DNA of 64,000 bases from Nitrosovibrio sp. Nv17 (GTDB lineage Bacteria; Pseudomonadota; Gammaproteobacteria; Burkholderiales; Nitrosomonadaceae): assembly GCF_900119085.1 (NCBI RefSeq), contig NZ_FPIQ01000011.1, positions 31,575-95,574 of the forward strand, read 5' to 3'. Below, in pieces: positions 8,729-18,881 of the stretch (its first letter is position 1; each line of letters opens with the position of its first letter). Made by a program: the position numbers and the translations under genes. Under the pieces are notes generated by a model. The model saw only the letters and a list, made by a program, of their open reading frames with translations. It ran no database searches and was not told the DNA's origin.

Positions 8729-9160
8729 ATGCAGCCAATGACTCAGCGATCCTCCAGCGCAACCTTCGCTCTGCCCGTACGAGCCTATTACCAGGATACC
8801 GATGCCGGCGGAGTGGTATATCATGCAACCTACCTCGACTTCTTGGAACGCGCCCGCTATGAGTGGCTGCGAGAACTTGGATTCGACGTGCATGTGCTGA
8901 TCCGGACATACAAGGCGATTTTCATGATACGCGCGCTCAGTATCGAGTACTTCAAACCGGCCCTGCTGGACGATCTGCTGCAGGTCACGGTGCAGCCCGA
9001 GGAACTCGGCAGAAGCCGCATCACGCTGTCGCAGCGAGTCCTGCGCGATGGAGTCATACTGGCGCAGGGCACAGTCCACGCAGTATGCGTGGGTGCCGAC
9101 ACGCTCAAGCCGATGAGCGTACCCCTGCCATTGCGCCAGAAACTGGGAGGCCTCCCGTGA
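8729..9160 (+). CDS. ybgC: Tol-Pal associated acyl-CoA thioesterase
   Basis: This hot-dog-fold thioesterase of about 143 residues starts the Tol-Pal operon, as in most Proteobacteria. The active-site region YYQDTDAGGVVYHATYLDFLERARYEW is the YbgC/4-hydroxybenzoyl-CoA thioesterase signature, with the catalytic Asp in QDTDAGG. Family members hydrolyse short acyl-CoAs and are linked to phospholipid metabolism. The start at 8729 is the least certain part; ATGs at 8681 and 8738 are in frame. Its stop overlaps the GTG start of tolQ. Confidence 0.9.
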   Translation: MQPMTQRSSSATFALPVRAYYQDTDAGGVVYHATYLDFLERARYEWLRELGFDVHVLIRTYKAIFMIRALSIEYFKPALLDDLLQVTVQPEELGRSRITLSQRVLRDGVILAQGTVHAVCVGADTLKPMSVPLPLRQKLGGLP

Positions 9161-9843
9161 GCGCCCAGGTTACGCAGGACATGTCGTTCCTGCACCTCGT
9201 CGGCAGTGCCAGCCTGCCGGTCCAGCTGGTGATGGCGCTGCTGCTGATAGTGTCGTTTCTGTCCTGGTGGGTCATCTTCCGCAAGCTGTTCGTCATCCGG
9301 CAGGCCATCCGGCAGAGCGACGAATTCGAAAGCGTGTTCTGGAAAGGCCCCGACCTCAATGCGCTCTTCCAGAGCGCCGCAGCGTCGCGCCATACCGCAG
9401 GGAGCATGGAGCGAATCTTCGAGGCGGGGTTTCGTGAATTCATCAAGCACAAGCGTCAGACGGGCATGGACATCGGCACCGTCATGGACGGCACTCGCCG
9501 GGCCATGCGTGCCACCTACCAGCGGGAGATGGACCACCTCGAGTCGCACCTGTCCTTTCTGGCGACGGTGGGCTCGGTGAGCCCCTACGTCGGCCTGTTC
9601 GGTACCGTGTGGGGCATCATGAATTCCTTCAGGGGCCTGTCCAACGTGACCCAGGCGACCATCGCCCATGTCGCTCCCGGTATCGCGGAGGCATTGATCG
9701 CGACCGCGATGGGGCTGTTCGCCGCGATTCCCGCTGTCATTGCCTACAATAGATATGCAAATGACATGGATCGGCTGGCCACCCGCTTCGAAAGTTTCAT
9801 GGAAGAGCTATCCAACGTGCTGCAGCGCCAGGCTAACGGCTAG
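9157..9843 (+). CDS. tolQ: Tol-Pal system proton channel subunit TolQ
   Basis: TolQ forms, with TolR, the inner-membrane proton-driven motor of the Tol-Pal system, which constricts the outer membrane during division. The 228-residue protein has three membrane segments (about 15-37, 130-152 and 165-185) and the conserved motor region SVSPYVGLFGTVWGIMNSF. The GTG at 9157 overlaps the ybgC stop (GTGA); an in-frame ATG at 9181 is an alternative start. Confidence 0.95.
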   Translation: MSAQVTQDMSFLHLVGSASLPVQLVMALLLIVSFLSWWVIFRKLFVIRQAIRQSDEFESVFWKGPDLNALFQSAAASRHTAGSMERIFEAGFREFIKHKRQTGMDIGTVMDGTRRAMRATYQREMDHLESHLSFLATVGSVSPYVGLFGTVWGIMNSFRGLSNVTQATIAHVAPGIAEALIATAMGLFAAIPAVIAYNRYANDMDRLATRFESFMEELSNVLQRQANG

Positions 9844-9865
9844 CGACGGGCCGGAGAGAAATGCG

Positions 9866-10285
9866 ATGACCCAGCACCGCGCCAGACGTCGCCTGATGAA
9901 CGAGATCAACGTCGTGCCCTACATCGACGTGATGCTGGTTCTGCTGGTGATCTTCATGATCACGGCGCCTCTCATCAGCCCCGGCCAGATCGAACTGCCG
10001 CAGATCGGCAAGTCGCTGGCCCCCCCGGTCGCTCCGCTGGAGGTGATCGTCGGGGCGGACGGCAGCCTGAAGCTGCGCGACCGTAGCGCCTCGGGCGACG
10101 CACGCGTCATCGGGCGCGAGGAACTGGCCGAGGCCGTCAAGCGCAAGCAGGCAGAAAATGCTGAGCAGGCGGTGGTGATCGCGGCCGACAGGAACGTGCG
10201 CTACGAGGAAGTGACGACCGTGATGGACATCCTGCAGCGGCAACAGGTAAAAAAAGTGGGACTGCTGGCCCGACCGAAATCTTGA
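9866..10285 (+). CDS. tolR: Tol-Pal system protein TolR
   Basis: The 139-residue protein has one N-terminal membrane helix and a periplasmic ExbD/TolR domain. The key proton-carrying aspartate is Asp21 in VVPYIDVMLVLLVIFM. The ATG at 9866 follows GGAG at 9852-9855. TolR works with TolQ and transmits force to TolA. Its stop overlaps a possible TTG upstream of tolA. Confidence 0.95.
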   Translation: MTQHRARRRLMNEINVVPYIDVMLVLLVIFMITAPLISPGQIELPQIGKSLAPPVAPLEVIVGADGSLKLRDRSASGDARVIGREELAEAVKRKQAENAEQAVVIAADRNVRYEEVTTVMDILQRQQVKKVGLLARPKS

Positions 10286-10299
10286 GGGAGGCCACGATA

Positions 10300-11070
10300 G
10301 TGCTGGAAACGTCCCGAAGCGGGGAGCCGGGCCGACTCCCGGCGGGATTGCTGGCATTAGGGGTACACATCGCCTTTCTTGCGCTCCTGGTGTTTGGCCT
10401 CCAATGGAAAACCCACGAGCCCGAAGCCGTGATGGTGGACTTGTGGAGCCAGCTGCCCCCGCTGGAGCGACCTGCAGCCCCGCCGCAGGCCCAGCCACCC
10501 GCTCCCCCGCCGGCCCGGGTGAAACCCCTTCCGCCACAGCCGCAAACGCCCGCCCCTTCCGTGCCGGATATCGCGCTCAAGGAGAAGACCGAGAAACCGA
10601 AGCCCGTGGAGAAGAAACCGCCGATACTGGACAACCGGAAGGAAAAGGAATCGAAGGCGCAGAAGGAGAAGGAAAGAGAGCTGAAGGCACAGCAGGCCAG
10701 GCTGGATGCCGAAATAGCGCGACTCCAGCGCGAACATGAGAACAGCAGGCCGCTCCGGGAACAGGCGGCGATGCAATCACGCCTGGAAAACGAGGTCGCC
10801 GAATACAAGGCGCGAATCCTGGCCAAGATCAAGGGACACATCATCACCCCTGCGGATCTGCCTGGCAATCCGGTGGCGGAATTCGACGTCACCCTGCTGC
10901 CCGGGGGCGACATCCTGGATGTCAGGCTGCGCAGGAGCAGCGGCTTTGCCCAGTTCGATGAAGCGGTGGAGCGCGCCATCTTCCTGGCCAAGCCGCTCCC
11001 CCTGCCGCCCGATCCGGGACTGTTCCCGAGATTCCGCAACCTGAACCTGAAAGTGCACTACCAGGAGTAG
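10300..11070 (+). CDS. tolA: Tol-Pal system protein TolA (short form)
   Basis: TolA links the TolQR motor to Pal in the outer membrane. The 256-residue protein has one N-terminal membrane helix, a Pro-rich stretch, a Lys/Glu-rich helical domain (about 95-165) and a C-terminal TonB/TolA-like domain ending with LNLKVHYQE. It is shorter than E. coli TolA (about 421 residues), the loss being in the long helix; many proteobacterial TolA proteins are short. GTG at 10300 has GGGAGG seven bases upstream, better than the TTG at 10282. Confidence 0.9.
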   Translation: MLETSRSGEPGRLPAGLLALGVHIAFLALLVFGLQWKTHEPEAVMVDLWSQLPPLERPAAPPQAQPPAPPPARVKPLPPQPQTPAPSVPDIALKEKTEKPKPVEKKPPILDNRKEKESKAQKEKERELKAQQARLDAEIARLQREHENSRPLREQAAMQSRLENEVAEYKARILAKIKGHIITPADLPGNPVAEFDVTLLPGGDILDVRLRRSSGFAQFDEAVERAIFLAKPLPLPPDPGLFPRFRNLNLKVHYQE

Positions 11071-11104
11071 CCGGCTCCGCTGCCTTCCGCCGCCGGGACG
11101 CCGG

Positions 11105-11133
11105 ATGAAACATCCTGTCCACTAAGGTATAAT
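11105..11133 (+). promoter_or_regulatory. Candidate internal promoter for tolB-pal
   Basis: ATGAAA (11105-11110) and a perfect TATAAT (11128-11133) are separated by 17 bases. Transcription would start near 11140, giving tolB-pal-cpoB a promoter independent of tolQRA, as is known for E. coli tolB. It also makes an ATG at 11139 an unlikely start for tolB. Confidence 0.55.
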
Positions 11134-11168
11134 TCACGATGTCGTCGCAAGCTTCCCAGGGGTTTTTC

Positions 11169-12473
11169 ATGCAGATGTCGTCGCCTGGACTTTCCCTCCG
11201 CATCGGTATCCTTGCGTGCTTTCTGTGGTTGACCGGAACTTCCGCTCACGCGGCGCTCGACATCGAGATCTTCGGCGGGGGCGCAACCCAGATCCCCGTT
11301 GCCATCGTCCCCTTCGCTGCGGAGGAGCGCCTGGAGCAGGGCGTCACGCCGATCGTGGCGGCCGACCTGCAGCGCAGCGGCCTGTTCAAGCTGGTCGACC
11401 CGGCCGGGCACGCGCCTCATGAACCCGTCGAAGTGGTCTATCCGGATTGGTCGGCACGCGGCACCAGCGCACTGGTCATCGGCAGCACGACGCTTGTTCC
11501 AGGCGGCCAGGTCGCCGTGCGCATGACGCTGCTGGACGTCGCGAGGCAGACGCAGCTCGCCAGCTACGCCGAAACCGTCTCCATCGGTCAGATTCGAGCT
11601 GCCTCGCACCGCATCGCGGATCTGGTCTACGAGAAGCTGACCGGCGATGCCGGGGTGTTCAGCACCCGTATCGCCTACGTCGTGAAGGAAGGAAAAAAGT
11701 ACTCGCTGCAGGTGGCGGATGCCGACGGGTTCAATGCCCAGCCGGTCATCGAGTATACCGAGCCGATCATTTCGCCCACATGGTCGCCGGACGGCAGGCA
11801 GCTCGCCTACGTATCCTTCGAAAACAAGAAACCGGTGGTGTACGTGCAGACGCTCGCCACGCGTACGCGCAAGGCAGTAGCGAATTTCCGGGGCAGCAAC
11901 AGTGCCCCGGCCTGGTCCCCGGACGGCCGGCGGCTGGCGGTGGTGCTTTCCCTGATGGGCGGCTCCCAGATTTTTCTGATCAATGCTGACGGCACAGGCC
12001 TGCAACGACTGACACAGAGTTCGGGCATCGATACCGAGCCCAGCTTCTCTCCCGACGGCCAGTCGCTCATCTTCACCTCCGACCGCGGCGGCAGTCCCCA
12101 GATCTACCGCGTCCGCATCGGGGGACAGGCTTCGGCGACGGCAGAACGGCTCACCTTCGAGGGTACCTACAACGTCAGCCCGGAATTCAGCCCGGACGGT
12201 CGCAGCTTCACGTACATCCATCGCAACGGCGACCGGTTCAACGTCGCGATCCAGGATCTGGCGACCGGCCAGGTGAGGCTCCTGACGGACTCCAGGTTCG
12301 ACGAGTCCCCGAGCTTCGCGCCCAATGGTAAGATCATCCTCTACGCGACCGAGATAAGAGGCCGTGGTATATTATCCGCGGTATCGAGCGACGGCAGGGT
12401 CAAGCAGCAACTCTCGACCCAGGCTGGCGATGTCAGGGAACCGGCATGGGGACCTCTGCCCGGGGCGCGGTAA
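11169..12473 (+). CDS. tolB: Tol-Pal system beta propeller protein TolB
   Basis: TolB is the periplasmic partner of Pal. The 434-residue protein has a signal peptide ending at AHA, an N-terminal domain (IEIFGGGATQIPVAIVPF) and WD40-like propeller repeats recognizable by the recurring phrases WSPDGRQLAY, WSPDGRRLAV, FSPDGQSLIF and FSPDGRSFTY. I chose the ATG at 11169: it has AGGGG six bases upstream and lies downstream of the TATAAT at 11128-11133, whereas the ATG at 11139 coincides with the likely transcription start. Confidence 0.95.
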   Translation: MQMSSPGLSLRIGILACFLWLTGTSAHAALDIEIFGGGATQIPVAIVPFAAEERLEQGVTPIVAADLQRSGLFKLVDPAGHAPHEPVEVVYPDWSARGTSALVIGSTTLVPGGQVAVRMTLLDVARQTQLASYAETVSIGQIRAASHRIADLVYEKLTGDAGVFSTRIAYVVKEGKKYSLQVADADGFNAQPVIEYTEPIISPTWSPDGRQLAYVSFENKKPVVYVQTLATRTRKAVANFRGSNSAPAWSPDGRRLAVVLSLMGGSQIFLINADGTGLQRLTQSSGIDTEPSFSPDGQSLIFTSDRGGSPQIYRVRIGGQASATAERLTFEGTYNVSPEFSPDGRSFTYIHRNGDRFNVAIQDLATGQVRLLTDSRFDESPSFAPNGKIILYATEIRGRGILSAVSSDGRVKQQLSTQAGDVREPAWGPLPGAR

Positions 12474-12512
12474 TCTTAGAACTTTCACACGTCCAATGAC
12501 AAAGGAATGAAA

Positions 12513-13028
12513 ATGAAGAACGTACTCGGTTTCATGTTGATCAGCCTGCTGGCGGCATGCGCCAGCCAGACCACGCAACCCACCGCAGAAGTGGAAGACA
12601 GGTCCCCGGCCACCCCGTCCGCAACGGACGGCCGTTCTTCCACGGGGGAAGCCGCGCCCACCCTGAACCCGCTCACCGATCCCAGCAACATTCTGTCGAC
12701 CCGCAGCATCTATTTCGATTTCGACAGCTACGTCGTCAAGGATGAGTACAGATCTCTGGTGCAGGCGCACGCCCAGTACCTCCGGGACAACACCGGCGCC
12801 AGGGTGCTGCTGCAGGGCAACACCGACGAACGCGGCAGCCGCGAATACAATCTGGCGCTGGGCCAGCGCCGTGCCGACGCCGTCAGAAAGGCGCTGACGC
12901 TCCTGGGTGCACGCGAACCGCAGATCGAGTCTGTCAGCCTGGGAGAGGAAAAGCCCCGGGCAACAGGCCATGACGAATCGTCATGGGCCGAGAACCGCCG
13001 TACGGACATCCGCTACCAAGGCGAATGA
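12513..13028 (+). CDS. pal: Peptidoglycan-associated lipoprotein Pal
   Basis: Pal is an outer-membrane lipoprotein that binds peptidoglycan and TolB. The 171-residue protein has a lipobox LLAAC with Cys16, a low-complexity linker, and an OmpA-like domain (RSIYFDFDSY to the C-terminus) with the diaminopimelate-binding signature QGNTDERGSREYNLALGQRR. The ATG at 12513 is preferred over 12507 because of its distance to AAAGGA. It overlaps cpoB by four bases. Confidence 0.96.
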   Translation: MKNVLGFMLISLLAACASQTTQPTAEVEDRSPATPSATDGRSSTGEAAPTLNPLTDPSNILSTRSIYFDFDSYVVKDEYRSLVQAHAQYLRDNTGARVLLQGNTDERGSREYNLALGQRRADAVRKALTLLGAREPQIESVSLGEEKPRATGHDESSWAENRRTDIRYQGE

Positions 13029-13858
13029 GGGTGCGGCTGCGCGCTTTCTGGCTGTCGTGGCTGCTCGGCTGCGGCACTCTCCACGCCGGGCTGTTCGACG
13101 ACGAGGAAGCGCGCAGACAGATCACGGCGCAGCAGGCCTCGATCGAGGCGCTCCGCAGCGAGGGGCGGGCGTTGGAGGTCCGCGCCGCCAAACTCGAGGA
13201 AGCGCTCAGCGGTCAATCCCTGCTGAGCCTGCACAACCAGATCGAATCCCTGAGGCTCGACATGAACCGGCTGCAGGGACAGATCGAGGTGCTGGTCAAT
13301 GAGAGCCAGCTGACGCAGAAGCGGCAAAGGGATTTCTACGTCGACCTGGACAGCCGCCTTCGACGGCTGGAACAGCCTGACGGCCCGGTGGGGCCGGACG
13401 CCTCCGGCACACCGGAGACCGGGGCGGGAACCGATGCGCCAGCCGATCCCACTGCGGCCAATACCTCGTCCACCGATGGCGCGACAGCGGAAAACCGCGA
13501 CTATGAAGCCGCCTACGATCTGTTCAGGAGCGGCCGGTACGACGACGCCATCGTCCGGTTCAGGGAATTCATCAAGGTTCATCCGGAATCCGGCCTCGTG
13601 CCGGGCGCGCATTACTGGATCGGCAATGCCTACTATGCCAAGCGCGACTTCAGGAACGCCATCAACACCCAGGAGAAGCTGATCGCGGCCTTTCCAGCCA
13701 GCCCCAAGGCGCCCGACGCGATGCTCAACATCGCCAGCAGCCAGCAGGAGATCAACCACAAGACCGCTGCCAAGAAAACCCTGGAGAAGCTGATCGCCGC
13801 ATATCCGGGCAGCGAAGCGGCGCAGAAAGCCAAGCAGCGGCTGGCCGATCGCAAGTAG
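13025..13858 (+). CDS. cpoB: Cell division coordinator CpoB (YbgF)
   Basis: The 277-residue periplasmic protein has a signal peptide ending near LHAG, an N-terminal trimerizing coiled coil (about 22-110), a Pro/Ala/Thr-rich linker and a C-terminal TPR domain beginning with DYEAAYDLFRSGRYDDAI. CpoB links Tol-Pal constriction with cell wall synthesis by PBP1B. The start overlaps the pal stop (ATGA), confirming operon membership. Confidence 0.93.
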   Translation: MRVRLRAFWLSWLLGCGTLHAGLFDDEEARRQITAQQASIEALRSEGRALEVRAAKLEEALSGQSLLSLHNQIESLRLDMNRLQGQIEVLVNESQLTQKRQRDFYVDLDSRLRRLEQPDGPVGPDASGTPETGAGTDAPADPTAANTSSTDGATAENRDYEAAYDLFRSGRYDDAIVRFREFIKVHPESGLVPGAHYWIGNAYYAKRDFRNAINTQEKLIAAFPASPKAPDAMLNIASSQQEINHKTAAKKTLEKLIAAYPGSEAAQKAKQRLADRK

Positions 13859-13877
13859 CCACAACCGCTTGGGGACA

Positions 13878-14558
13878 ATGGCGCCCACTCCTCATCGGGT
13901 CATGTGCCGTGACGGCGATGCCACGCTGCGCGTCAACGAAATTTTCCATTCGCTGCAGGGAGAAACCAGCCGAGCCGGATTGCCGACGGTCTTCGTGCGC
14001 CTGACCGGTTGCCCGCTGCGATGCGACTACTGCGATACCGGCTATGCGTTCCACGAGGGGCGCAACCTGACGCTCTCCGCCATCCTGGCCGCCGTCGCAG
14101 GCTATGCGCCGCGCTACGTGACGGTCACCGGCGGCGAGCCGCTGGCGCAATCCGCGTGCCCGATGCTGCTCGGCCGGCTGTGCGATGCGGGATACTCGGT
14201 TTCACTTGAAACCAGCGGCGCACTCGACATTTCCGGCGTGGATGCACGCGTGTCCAGGATCATGGACATCAAGACGCCCGGATCGGGCGAAGTCGAAAAA
14301 AACCGCTGGAGCAACCTCGACCACCTCACCGCACACGACGAGATCAAGTTCGTGCTAAGCGACGAGACGGATTATCGATGGGCCATGCGGATCTTGCGGA
14401 AGTACCGGCTGGACCTGATCTGCCCGCTCCTGCTCTCCCCTGTGCACGGCGCGCTCGATCCCGCCACCCTGGCCGCCTGGGTGCTGCGCGACCGCCTCCC
14501 GGTACGGGTCCAAATCCAACTCCACAAGCTGCTGTGGGGAGAGGGCCCCGGACGATGA
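13878..14558 (+). CDS. queE: 7-carboxy-7-deazaguanine synthase
   Basis: QueE is a radical SAM enzyme that converts 6-carboxytetrahydropterin to 7-carboxy-7-deazaguanine in queuosine synthesis. The 226-residue protein has HSLQGET near the N-terminus and the cluster motif CPLRCDYC (Cx3Cx2C), followed by VTVTGGEPL. The ATG at 13878 has a GGGGA just upstream; a TTG at 13869 is less likely. It is followed by queC, the next enzyme of the pathway. Confidence 0.95.
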   Translation: MAPTPHRVMCRDGDATLRVNEIFHSLQGETSRAGLPTVFVRLTGCPLRCDYCDTGYAFHEGRNLTLSAILAAVAGYAPRYVTVTGGEPLAQSACPMLLGRLCDAGYSVSLETSGALDISGVDARVSRIMDIKTPGSGEVEKNRWSNLDHLTAHDEIKFVLSDETDYRWAMRILRKYRLDLICPLLLSPVHGALDPATLAAWVLRDRLPVRVQIQLHKLLWGEGPGR

Positions 14559-14595
14559 GCCGGGTGCACCGCAAGAAATTCGGGAAGCCTGGTGC

Positions 14596-15282
14596 ATGAA
14601 CCCTGCCGTGGTGCTGCTGTCGGGGGGCCTGGATTCAGCCACTACCCTCGCCATCGCTCGCGATCTCGGTTACCGGTGCCATGCACTGAGCGTGGACTAC
14701 GGACAGCGCCACGCAGCGGAGTTGCGGGCGGCGGCTTCGGTGGCGCGGCTCCTGGGTGCATGCGAGCACCGGACCGTCAAAGTCGACCTGGGAGCCTTCG
14801 GCGGCTCCGCGCTCACCGACGCGTCGATCCCGCTCCCGCTTGCGGGGCTTCGGAACGGGATTCCCGCCACTTACGTTCCGGCGCGCAACACCATCATGCT
14901 GTCGCTGGCCCTGGCCTGGGCGGAGGTGCTGGGAAGCCGGGACATTCTCCTGGGCGTCAATGTCGTGGACTACTCGGGATATCCGGACTGCCGCCCCGAG
15001 TATGTGGCGGCTTACCAGCACCTCGCGAATCTGGCCACGCGGTCGGGGATCGAGGGTCGCAGACTCAGCATTCATGCACCGCTCATGCATCTCTCGAAGG
15101 CTGAAATCATCCGGCGTGGCTTGGCGCTGGGAGTGGACTACGCCCTGACGATTTCCTGCTACCAGGCGGACGAGACAGGCGCGGCCTGCGGCGCATGCGA
15201 TGCCTGCCGCCTCCGCCGGGCCGGCTTCGCGGCGGCGCAGGTATCGGATCCCACGCGCTACCGGGCAGGAACGGCGACATGA
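14596..15282 (+). CDS. queC: 7-cyano-7-deazaguanine synthase
   Basis: QueC uses ATP and ammonia to turn 7-carboxy-7-deazaguanine into preQ0. The 228-residue protein shows the PP-loop [13 protein letters not shown], the motif [18 protein letters not shown] and a C-terminal zinc site with the cysteines of [19 protein letters not shown]. It follows queE by 37 bases and overlaps aat by four bases. Confidence 0.96.
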   Translation: MNPAVVLLSGGLDSATTLAIARDLGYRCHALSVDYGQRHAAELRAAASVARLLGACEHRTVKVDLGAFGGSALTDASIPLPLAGLRNGIPATYVPARNTIMLSLALAWAEVLGSRDILLGVNVVDYSGYPDCRPEYVAAYQHLANLATRSGIEGRRLSIHAPLMHLSKAEIIRRGLALGVDYALTISCYQADETGAACGACDACRLRRAGFAAAQVSDPTRYRAGTAT

Positions 15283-15977
15283 TTCCCTGGCTGTTCCCGG
15301 GTTCGGCGTTTCCCTCACCGGATACCGCGCTGGCGGAGCCCAACGGACTCCTGGCAGCGGGAGGCGACCTCTCTCCGCAACGGCTGCTCGCCGCCTATCG
15401 CCTGGGAATCTTTCCCTGGTTCAGCGAAGGCGAGCCGATCCTGTGGTGGAGCCCCGACCCCCGCATGGTGCTGTTCCCGGACGAGCTCAGGATCTCCCGC
15501 TCCCTGCGAAAGGCGCTGAAGCGGCAGGACTACGAAATCCGCATGGATGGGGCGTTTGAGGAAGTCATGCGCGCCTGCGCCGCGCCACGCAAGGGCCAGA
15601 CCGGCACGTGGATCCATGATACCATGATCGCAGCCTACGGCACCCTGCACGCGATGGGCATCGCGCATAGCGTCGAAGTCTGGATGGGCGGCGAACTGGT
15701 GGGAGGGCTGTACGGCGTTGTCCAGGGCAGTGTATTCTTCGGTGAATCGATGTTTTCCCGGACTGCGAACGCCTCCAAGATCGCCTTGGTGCATCTGGTG
15801 CGCCACCTGGAGCACCGGCACGTGCGCATGATCGACTGTCAGATGGCCACGCCGCACCTCGCTTCCCTCGGCGGCCGCGAAATTCCCCGGAAGGCATTTG
15901 GCCAGAAGCTGGAAGAATTGGTACACTATCCTGGGCGAGTTGAAAAATGGTGCCTCGATCATGAGCCAGCTGAATGA
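15279..15977 (+). CDS. aat: Leucyl/phenylalanyl-tRNA--protein transferase
   Basis: Aat attaches Leu or Phe to N-terminal Lys/Arg of proteins, marking them for ClpS/ClpAP (N-degron pathway). The 232-residue protein has the family phrases [36 protein letters not shown] and [15 protein letters not shown]. It overlaps queC by four bases and bpt by 17, so the two N-degron enzymes are translationally coupled. Confidence 0.96.
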   Translation: MIPWLFPGSAFPSPDTALAEPNGLLAAGGDLSPQRLLAAYRLGIFPWFSEGEPILWWSPDPRMVLFPDELRISRSLRKALKRQDYEIRMDGAFEEVMRACAAPRKGQTGTWIHDTMIAAYGTLHAMGIAHSVEVWMGGELVGGLYGVVQGSVFFGESMFSRTANASKIALVHLVRHLEHRHVRMIDCQMATPHLASLGGREIPRKAFGQKLEELVHYPGRVEKWCLDHEPAE

Positions 15978-16710
15978 CCTGCCTCTGTCGGTGTTGCAGT
16001 TCTATACCACTGCGTCATACCCGTGCAGCTACCTGCCGGAAAGACTGGCACGATCCCAGGTCGCCACACCCAGCCACCTGATCGACACGGATGTCTACGG
16101 CGAACTGGTGAAGGCCGGATTTCGCCGCAGTGGCGCCTTCACCTACCGACCCTACTGCGACAGCTGCCGCGCCTGCATTCCGGTGCGCATCGTCGTGGAC
16201 GAACTGGTTCCCAAGCGCGCCCACCGTCGCTCGTGGAAACGACACCAGACACTGGTCGCAACGCAGCATGACCTGCACTACCATCCCGACCACTATGCGC
16301 TCTACCTGCGCTACCAGATGCGGCGCCACTACGGTGGTGGCATGGATCGGGACAGCCGCGAGCAATACCGCCACTTCCTGCTGCCCAGCAACGTCAACTC
16401 CAGCCTGATCGAGTTTCACGAAGCGCAGCAGCTACGCATGGTCAGCATCATCGACCGGCTGCCGGATGGTATTTCTTCGGTCTACACCTTCTTCGATCCG
16501 GATCTGCCGGGGGCCAGTTTCGGCACCTACAATATCCTGTGGCAGGCGAAGCTGTGCCTTACGCTGGGACTTCCTTATCTCTACCTCGGCTACTGGATCA
16601 AGCAAAGCCGTAAAATGGCGTACAAGGCCAATTTCGGAGCCCTGCAGGGCCTGGTGGGCGGGCGCTGGGAACCCCTGTCCGCGCTGCAGGGCTGCAGCGG
16701 CTGCAAGTAG
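15961..16710 (+). CDS. bpt: Aspartate/glutamate leucyltransferase
   Basis: Bpt transfers Leu to N-terminal Asp or Glu residues. The 249-residue protein has the N-terminal cysteine pair region [11 protein letters not shown] and [13 protein letters not shown], typical of Ate/Bpt proteins, and the GNAT-like C-terminal half with YLGYWI. Together with aat upstream it completes the bacterial N-degron tagging set. The start at 15961 lies inside aat. Confidence 0.95.
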   Translation: MSQLNDLPLSVLQFYTTASYPCSYLPERLARSQVATPSHLIDTDVYGELVKAGFRRSGAFTYRPYCDSCRACIPVRIVVDELVPKRAHRRSWKRHQTLVATQHDLHYHPDHYALYLRYQMRRHYGGGMDRDSREQYRHFLLPSNVNSSLIEFHEAQQLRMVSIIDRLPDGISSVYTFFDPDLPGASFGTYNILWQAKLCLTLGLPYLYLGYWIKQSRKMAYKANFGALQGLVGGRWEPLSALQGCSGCK

Positions 16711-16748
16711 CAACTGGATCCAATAGGAAAGACCTCTGCCCTGCGGGC

Positions 16749-17681
16749 CTACCGCTGAATCCGCCGTATCCCCTCAGCCCGCTTCTCCAATACCGCCGCG
16801 CGATCGGCATGGCCGATATCCCGGTACAGTTGCGCCAGATTCTCCAGGCCGGTGGCGACGTTTGGGTGATCCGATCCCCACGATTTCTCGGCAATGGCCA
16901 GCGCCCGCCTGAAGAGAGGCTCCGCATGTTCAAACTTGCCCTGATCCCGGTATAGTCCCCCAAGATTGTTCAGGCTCATGGCCACGCGCGGATGATCCAC
17001 CCCGAAGGCTTTCCGCGCAATGGAAAATGCGCGCTTGTAGAGCGGCTCGGCCTGCGCGTAGCGCGCCTCGGCCTGATGGAGGCGCGCCAGATTGTTCAAA
17101 CCGACGGCGACGTCGGGGTGGCGCGGCCCCAGAGCGTGCTCCAGAATCGCCAGCGCGCGCTCGAACAGCGGCTCGGCCAGGATGTACCGCCCCTGGGCAA
17201 AGTGCAGTTGACCCAGATTGCTCAGGCTGACGGCAACACTGGGGTGCTCGGGTCCCAGGAGCTTCTCGTCGATCGCCAGCGCGCGCTCCAGCAGCGGCTC
17301 CGCCTGCGCATACCGGCCTTGCTCCCGGTGCAGGGCGGCGAGATTGTTCAGGCTGGCAGCGGTTTCGGAACTTTCCGGTCCGACCGATTTCTCGAAAATC
17401 GCCAGTGCGCGCTCCAGTAGCGGCTCCGCCTGCGCATACCGGCCCTGAAGGCTGTACAGCATGGCCAGGCTGTTCAGGCTGGTGGCAACATCAGGATGAT
17501 CGGAGGTCCGGGATTGTTCGGCCGCCTGCAGCGCCTTCCTCGCTGCTGAAACGGCCTGCACATACTCCCCCTCCCGATGCAGCCGCTCCACCTCGGCATG
17601 AAGCGCCTCCCATTCCACGGCATCGGCAGCGTAACTACCGCACGCCACGAAACCAAGGACGAGAAAAATCATCGAACGCAT
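16749..17681 (-). CDS. Periplasmic tetratricopeptide repeat protein
   Basis: A protein of about 310 residues with a signal peptide ending at SYAA, followed by six or so kinesin-light-chain-type TPR units of 42 residues. Each unit carries variants of GPEHPSVAVSLSNLGQLH and GRYAQAEPLLERALAI. The 126-bp repeats are similar at DNA level too, which could promote copy-number change. Such proteins are protein-interaction scaffolds; no specific partner is evident. The start at 17681 (MRSMIFL) is preferred over upstream starts because it begins the signal peptide. It is convergent with bpt and divergent from pyrD. Confidence 0.75.
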   Translation of the reverse strand: MRSMIFLVLGFVACGSYAADAVEWEALHAEVERLHREGEYVQAVSAARKALQAAEQSRTSDHPDVATSLNSLAMLYSLQGRYAQAEPLLERALAIFEKSVGPESSETAASLNNLAALHREQGRYAQAEPLLERALAIDEKLLGPEHPSVAVSLSNLGQLHFAQGRYILAEPLFERALAILEHALGPRHPDVAVGLNNLARLHQAEARYAQAEPLYKRAFSIARKAFGVDHPRVAMSLNNLGGLYRDQGKFEHAEPLFRRALAIAEKSWGSDHPNVATGLENLAQLYRDIGHADRAAVLEKRAEGIRRIQR

Positions 17682-17837
17682 GCCAACCCGGAAAATAAAG
17701 CCAGTGAAATCATGATACCACCCGGAAGGTGGAATGCGGGCCGATGCAATCATGGCGCCGGACATGCATCGACCCGCAAGTCCCGCGCATCGCAGTCAAC
17801 CGCAAGCCTTCTCCCGGTTCCGGGTTAAAATGGGCCC

Positions 17838-18881
17838 ATGCTCTATACGCTCCTTCGTCCCTTGCTGTTCCAGCTCGACCCCGAAGTGGCCCACCGTCTC
17901 ACCCTTGGCGCGCTCGATAGCCTTCGCCGGCTGGGCTTGACTGCGGGCGCACCGATCTCCTGCCCGCGACTCAGCGTGATGGGCCTGGATTTTCCCAACC
18001 CCGTAGGCCTGGCTGCCGGCCTGGACAAGAACGGCGAATATCTGGATGCCCTGGCCTCGCTGGGCTTCGGCTTCATCGAGATCGGCACCGTCACTCCGCG
18101 GGCCCAGCCGGGGAACCCGCGGCCCCGCCTGTTCCGGCTGCCAGCGGCACGAGCCATCATCAATCGCATGGGATTCAACAACCATGGCGTCGACCGCCTC
18201 GTGGAAAACGTCGCACGTTCTGCCTACCGCGGCGTCCTCGGGATCAATATCGGCAAGAATTTCGACACGCCGGTGGAACATGCCGCCGCCGACTATCTGG
18301 CCTGCCTGGAGAAGGTCTACCGCTGCGCCAGCTATGTCGCCATCAACGTCTCTTCCCCGAATACACCCGGGCTGCGCCAGCTGCAGGATGCCGCGGCGCT
18401 GGACCACCTGCTGGGACTGCTGAAGTCGAGGCAGGCGCGGCTTGCGGACGCACACGGCCGCTACACGCCCCTGGTGGTGAAAATCGCACCAGACCTCGAG
18501 CCGATGCACATCACCGCCATCGCGGCACTGCTGATGAAGCACCAGATCGACGGTATCACCGCCACCAATACCACTCTTTCACGCACGGGAGTGGAGACGC
18601 TGCCGCATGCGGACGAACGGGGCGGCCTCAGCGGCGCGCCGCTGACGACTCGCGCCACCGCGGTCGTGCGCGCCTTGCATCAGGCGCTCCAGGGCGACAT
18701 TCCCGTCATCGCCGCTGGCGGCATCATGTGCGCAGCCGATGCACACGACAAGATCGAGGCGGGGGCAAGCCTGGTGCAGCTGTACAGCGGCCTGGTCTTC
18801 CGCGGCCCCGGCCTGGTGAAGGAAGTGGCACGCGCCGTGTGCACTCCGCGCGCAGCGGGTGTCGCCGACCCGAATCGATGA
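17838..18881 (+). CDS. pyrD: Dihydroorotate dehydrogenase (quinone)
   Basis: Class 2 PyrD oxidizes dihydroorotate to orotate on the inner membrane, passing electrons to quinone. The 347-residue protein has an N-terminal membrane-associating helix pair, [16 protein letters not shown], the class 2 catalytic Ser in [11 protein letters not shown] and the FMN-phosphate region [16 protein letters not shown]. It overlaps the rnfB-like gene by four bases. Confidence 0.97.
   Translation: MLYTLLRPLLFQLDPEVAHRLTLGALDSLRRLGLTAGAPISCPRLSVMGLDFPNPVGLAAGLDKNGEYLDALASLGFGFIEIGTVTPRAQPGNPRPRLFRLPAARAIINRMGFNNHGVDRLVENVARSAYRGVLGINIGKNFDTPVEHAAADYLACLEKVYRCASYVAINVSSPNTPGLRQLQDAAALDHLLGLLKSRQARLADAHGRYTPLVVKIAPDLEPMHITAIAALLMKHQIDGITATNTTLSRTGVETLPHADERGGLSGAPLTTRATAVVRALHQALQGDIPVIAAGGIMCAADAHDKIEAGASLVQLYSGLVFRGPGLVKEVARAVCTPRAAGVADPNR

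Noticed and set aside
11139..11168. Start of tolB at ATG 11139
   Set aside because: It coincides with the predicted transcription start of the TATAAT promoter, while ATG 11169 has a ribosome site.
11058..12221. A 387-codon open frame opposite tolB
   Set aside because: Antisense shadow of a clear tolB; no start signal and no family.
16749..17681. Repeated 126-bp units as a possible CRISPR or satellite array
   Set aside because: The units are in frame and encode clear TPR repeats, so they are part of a protein gene.
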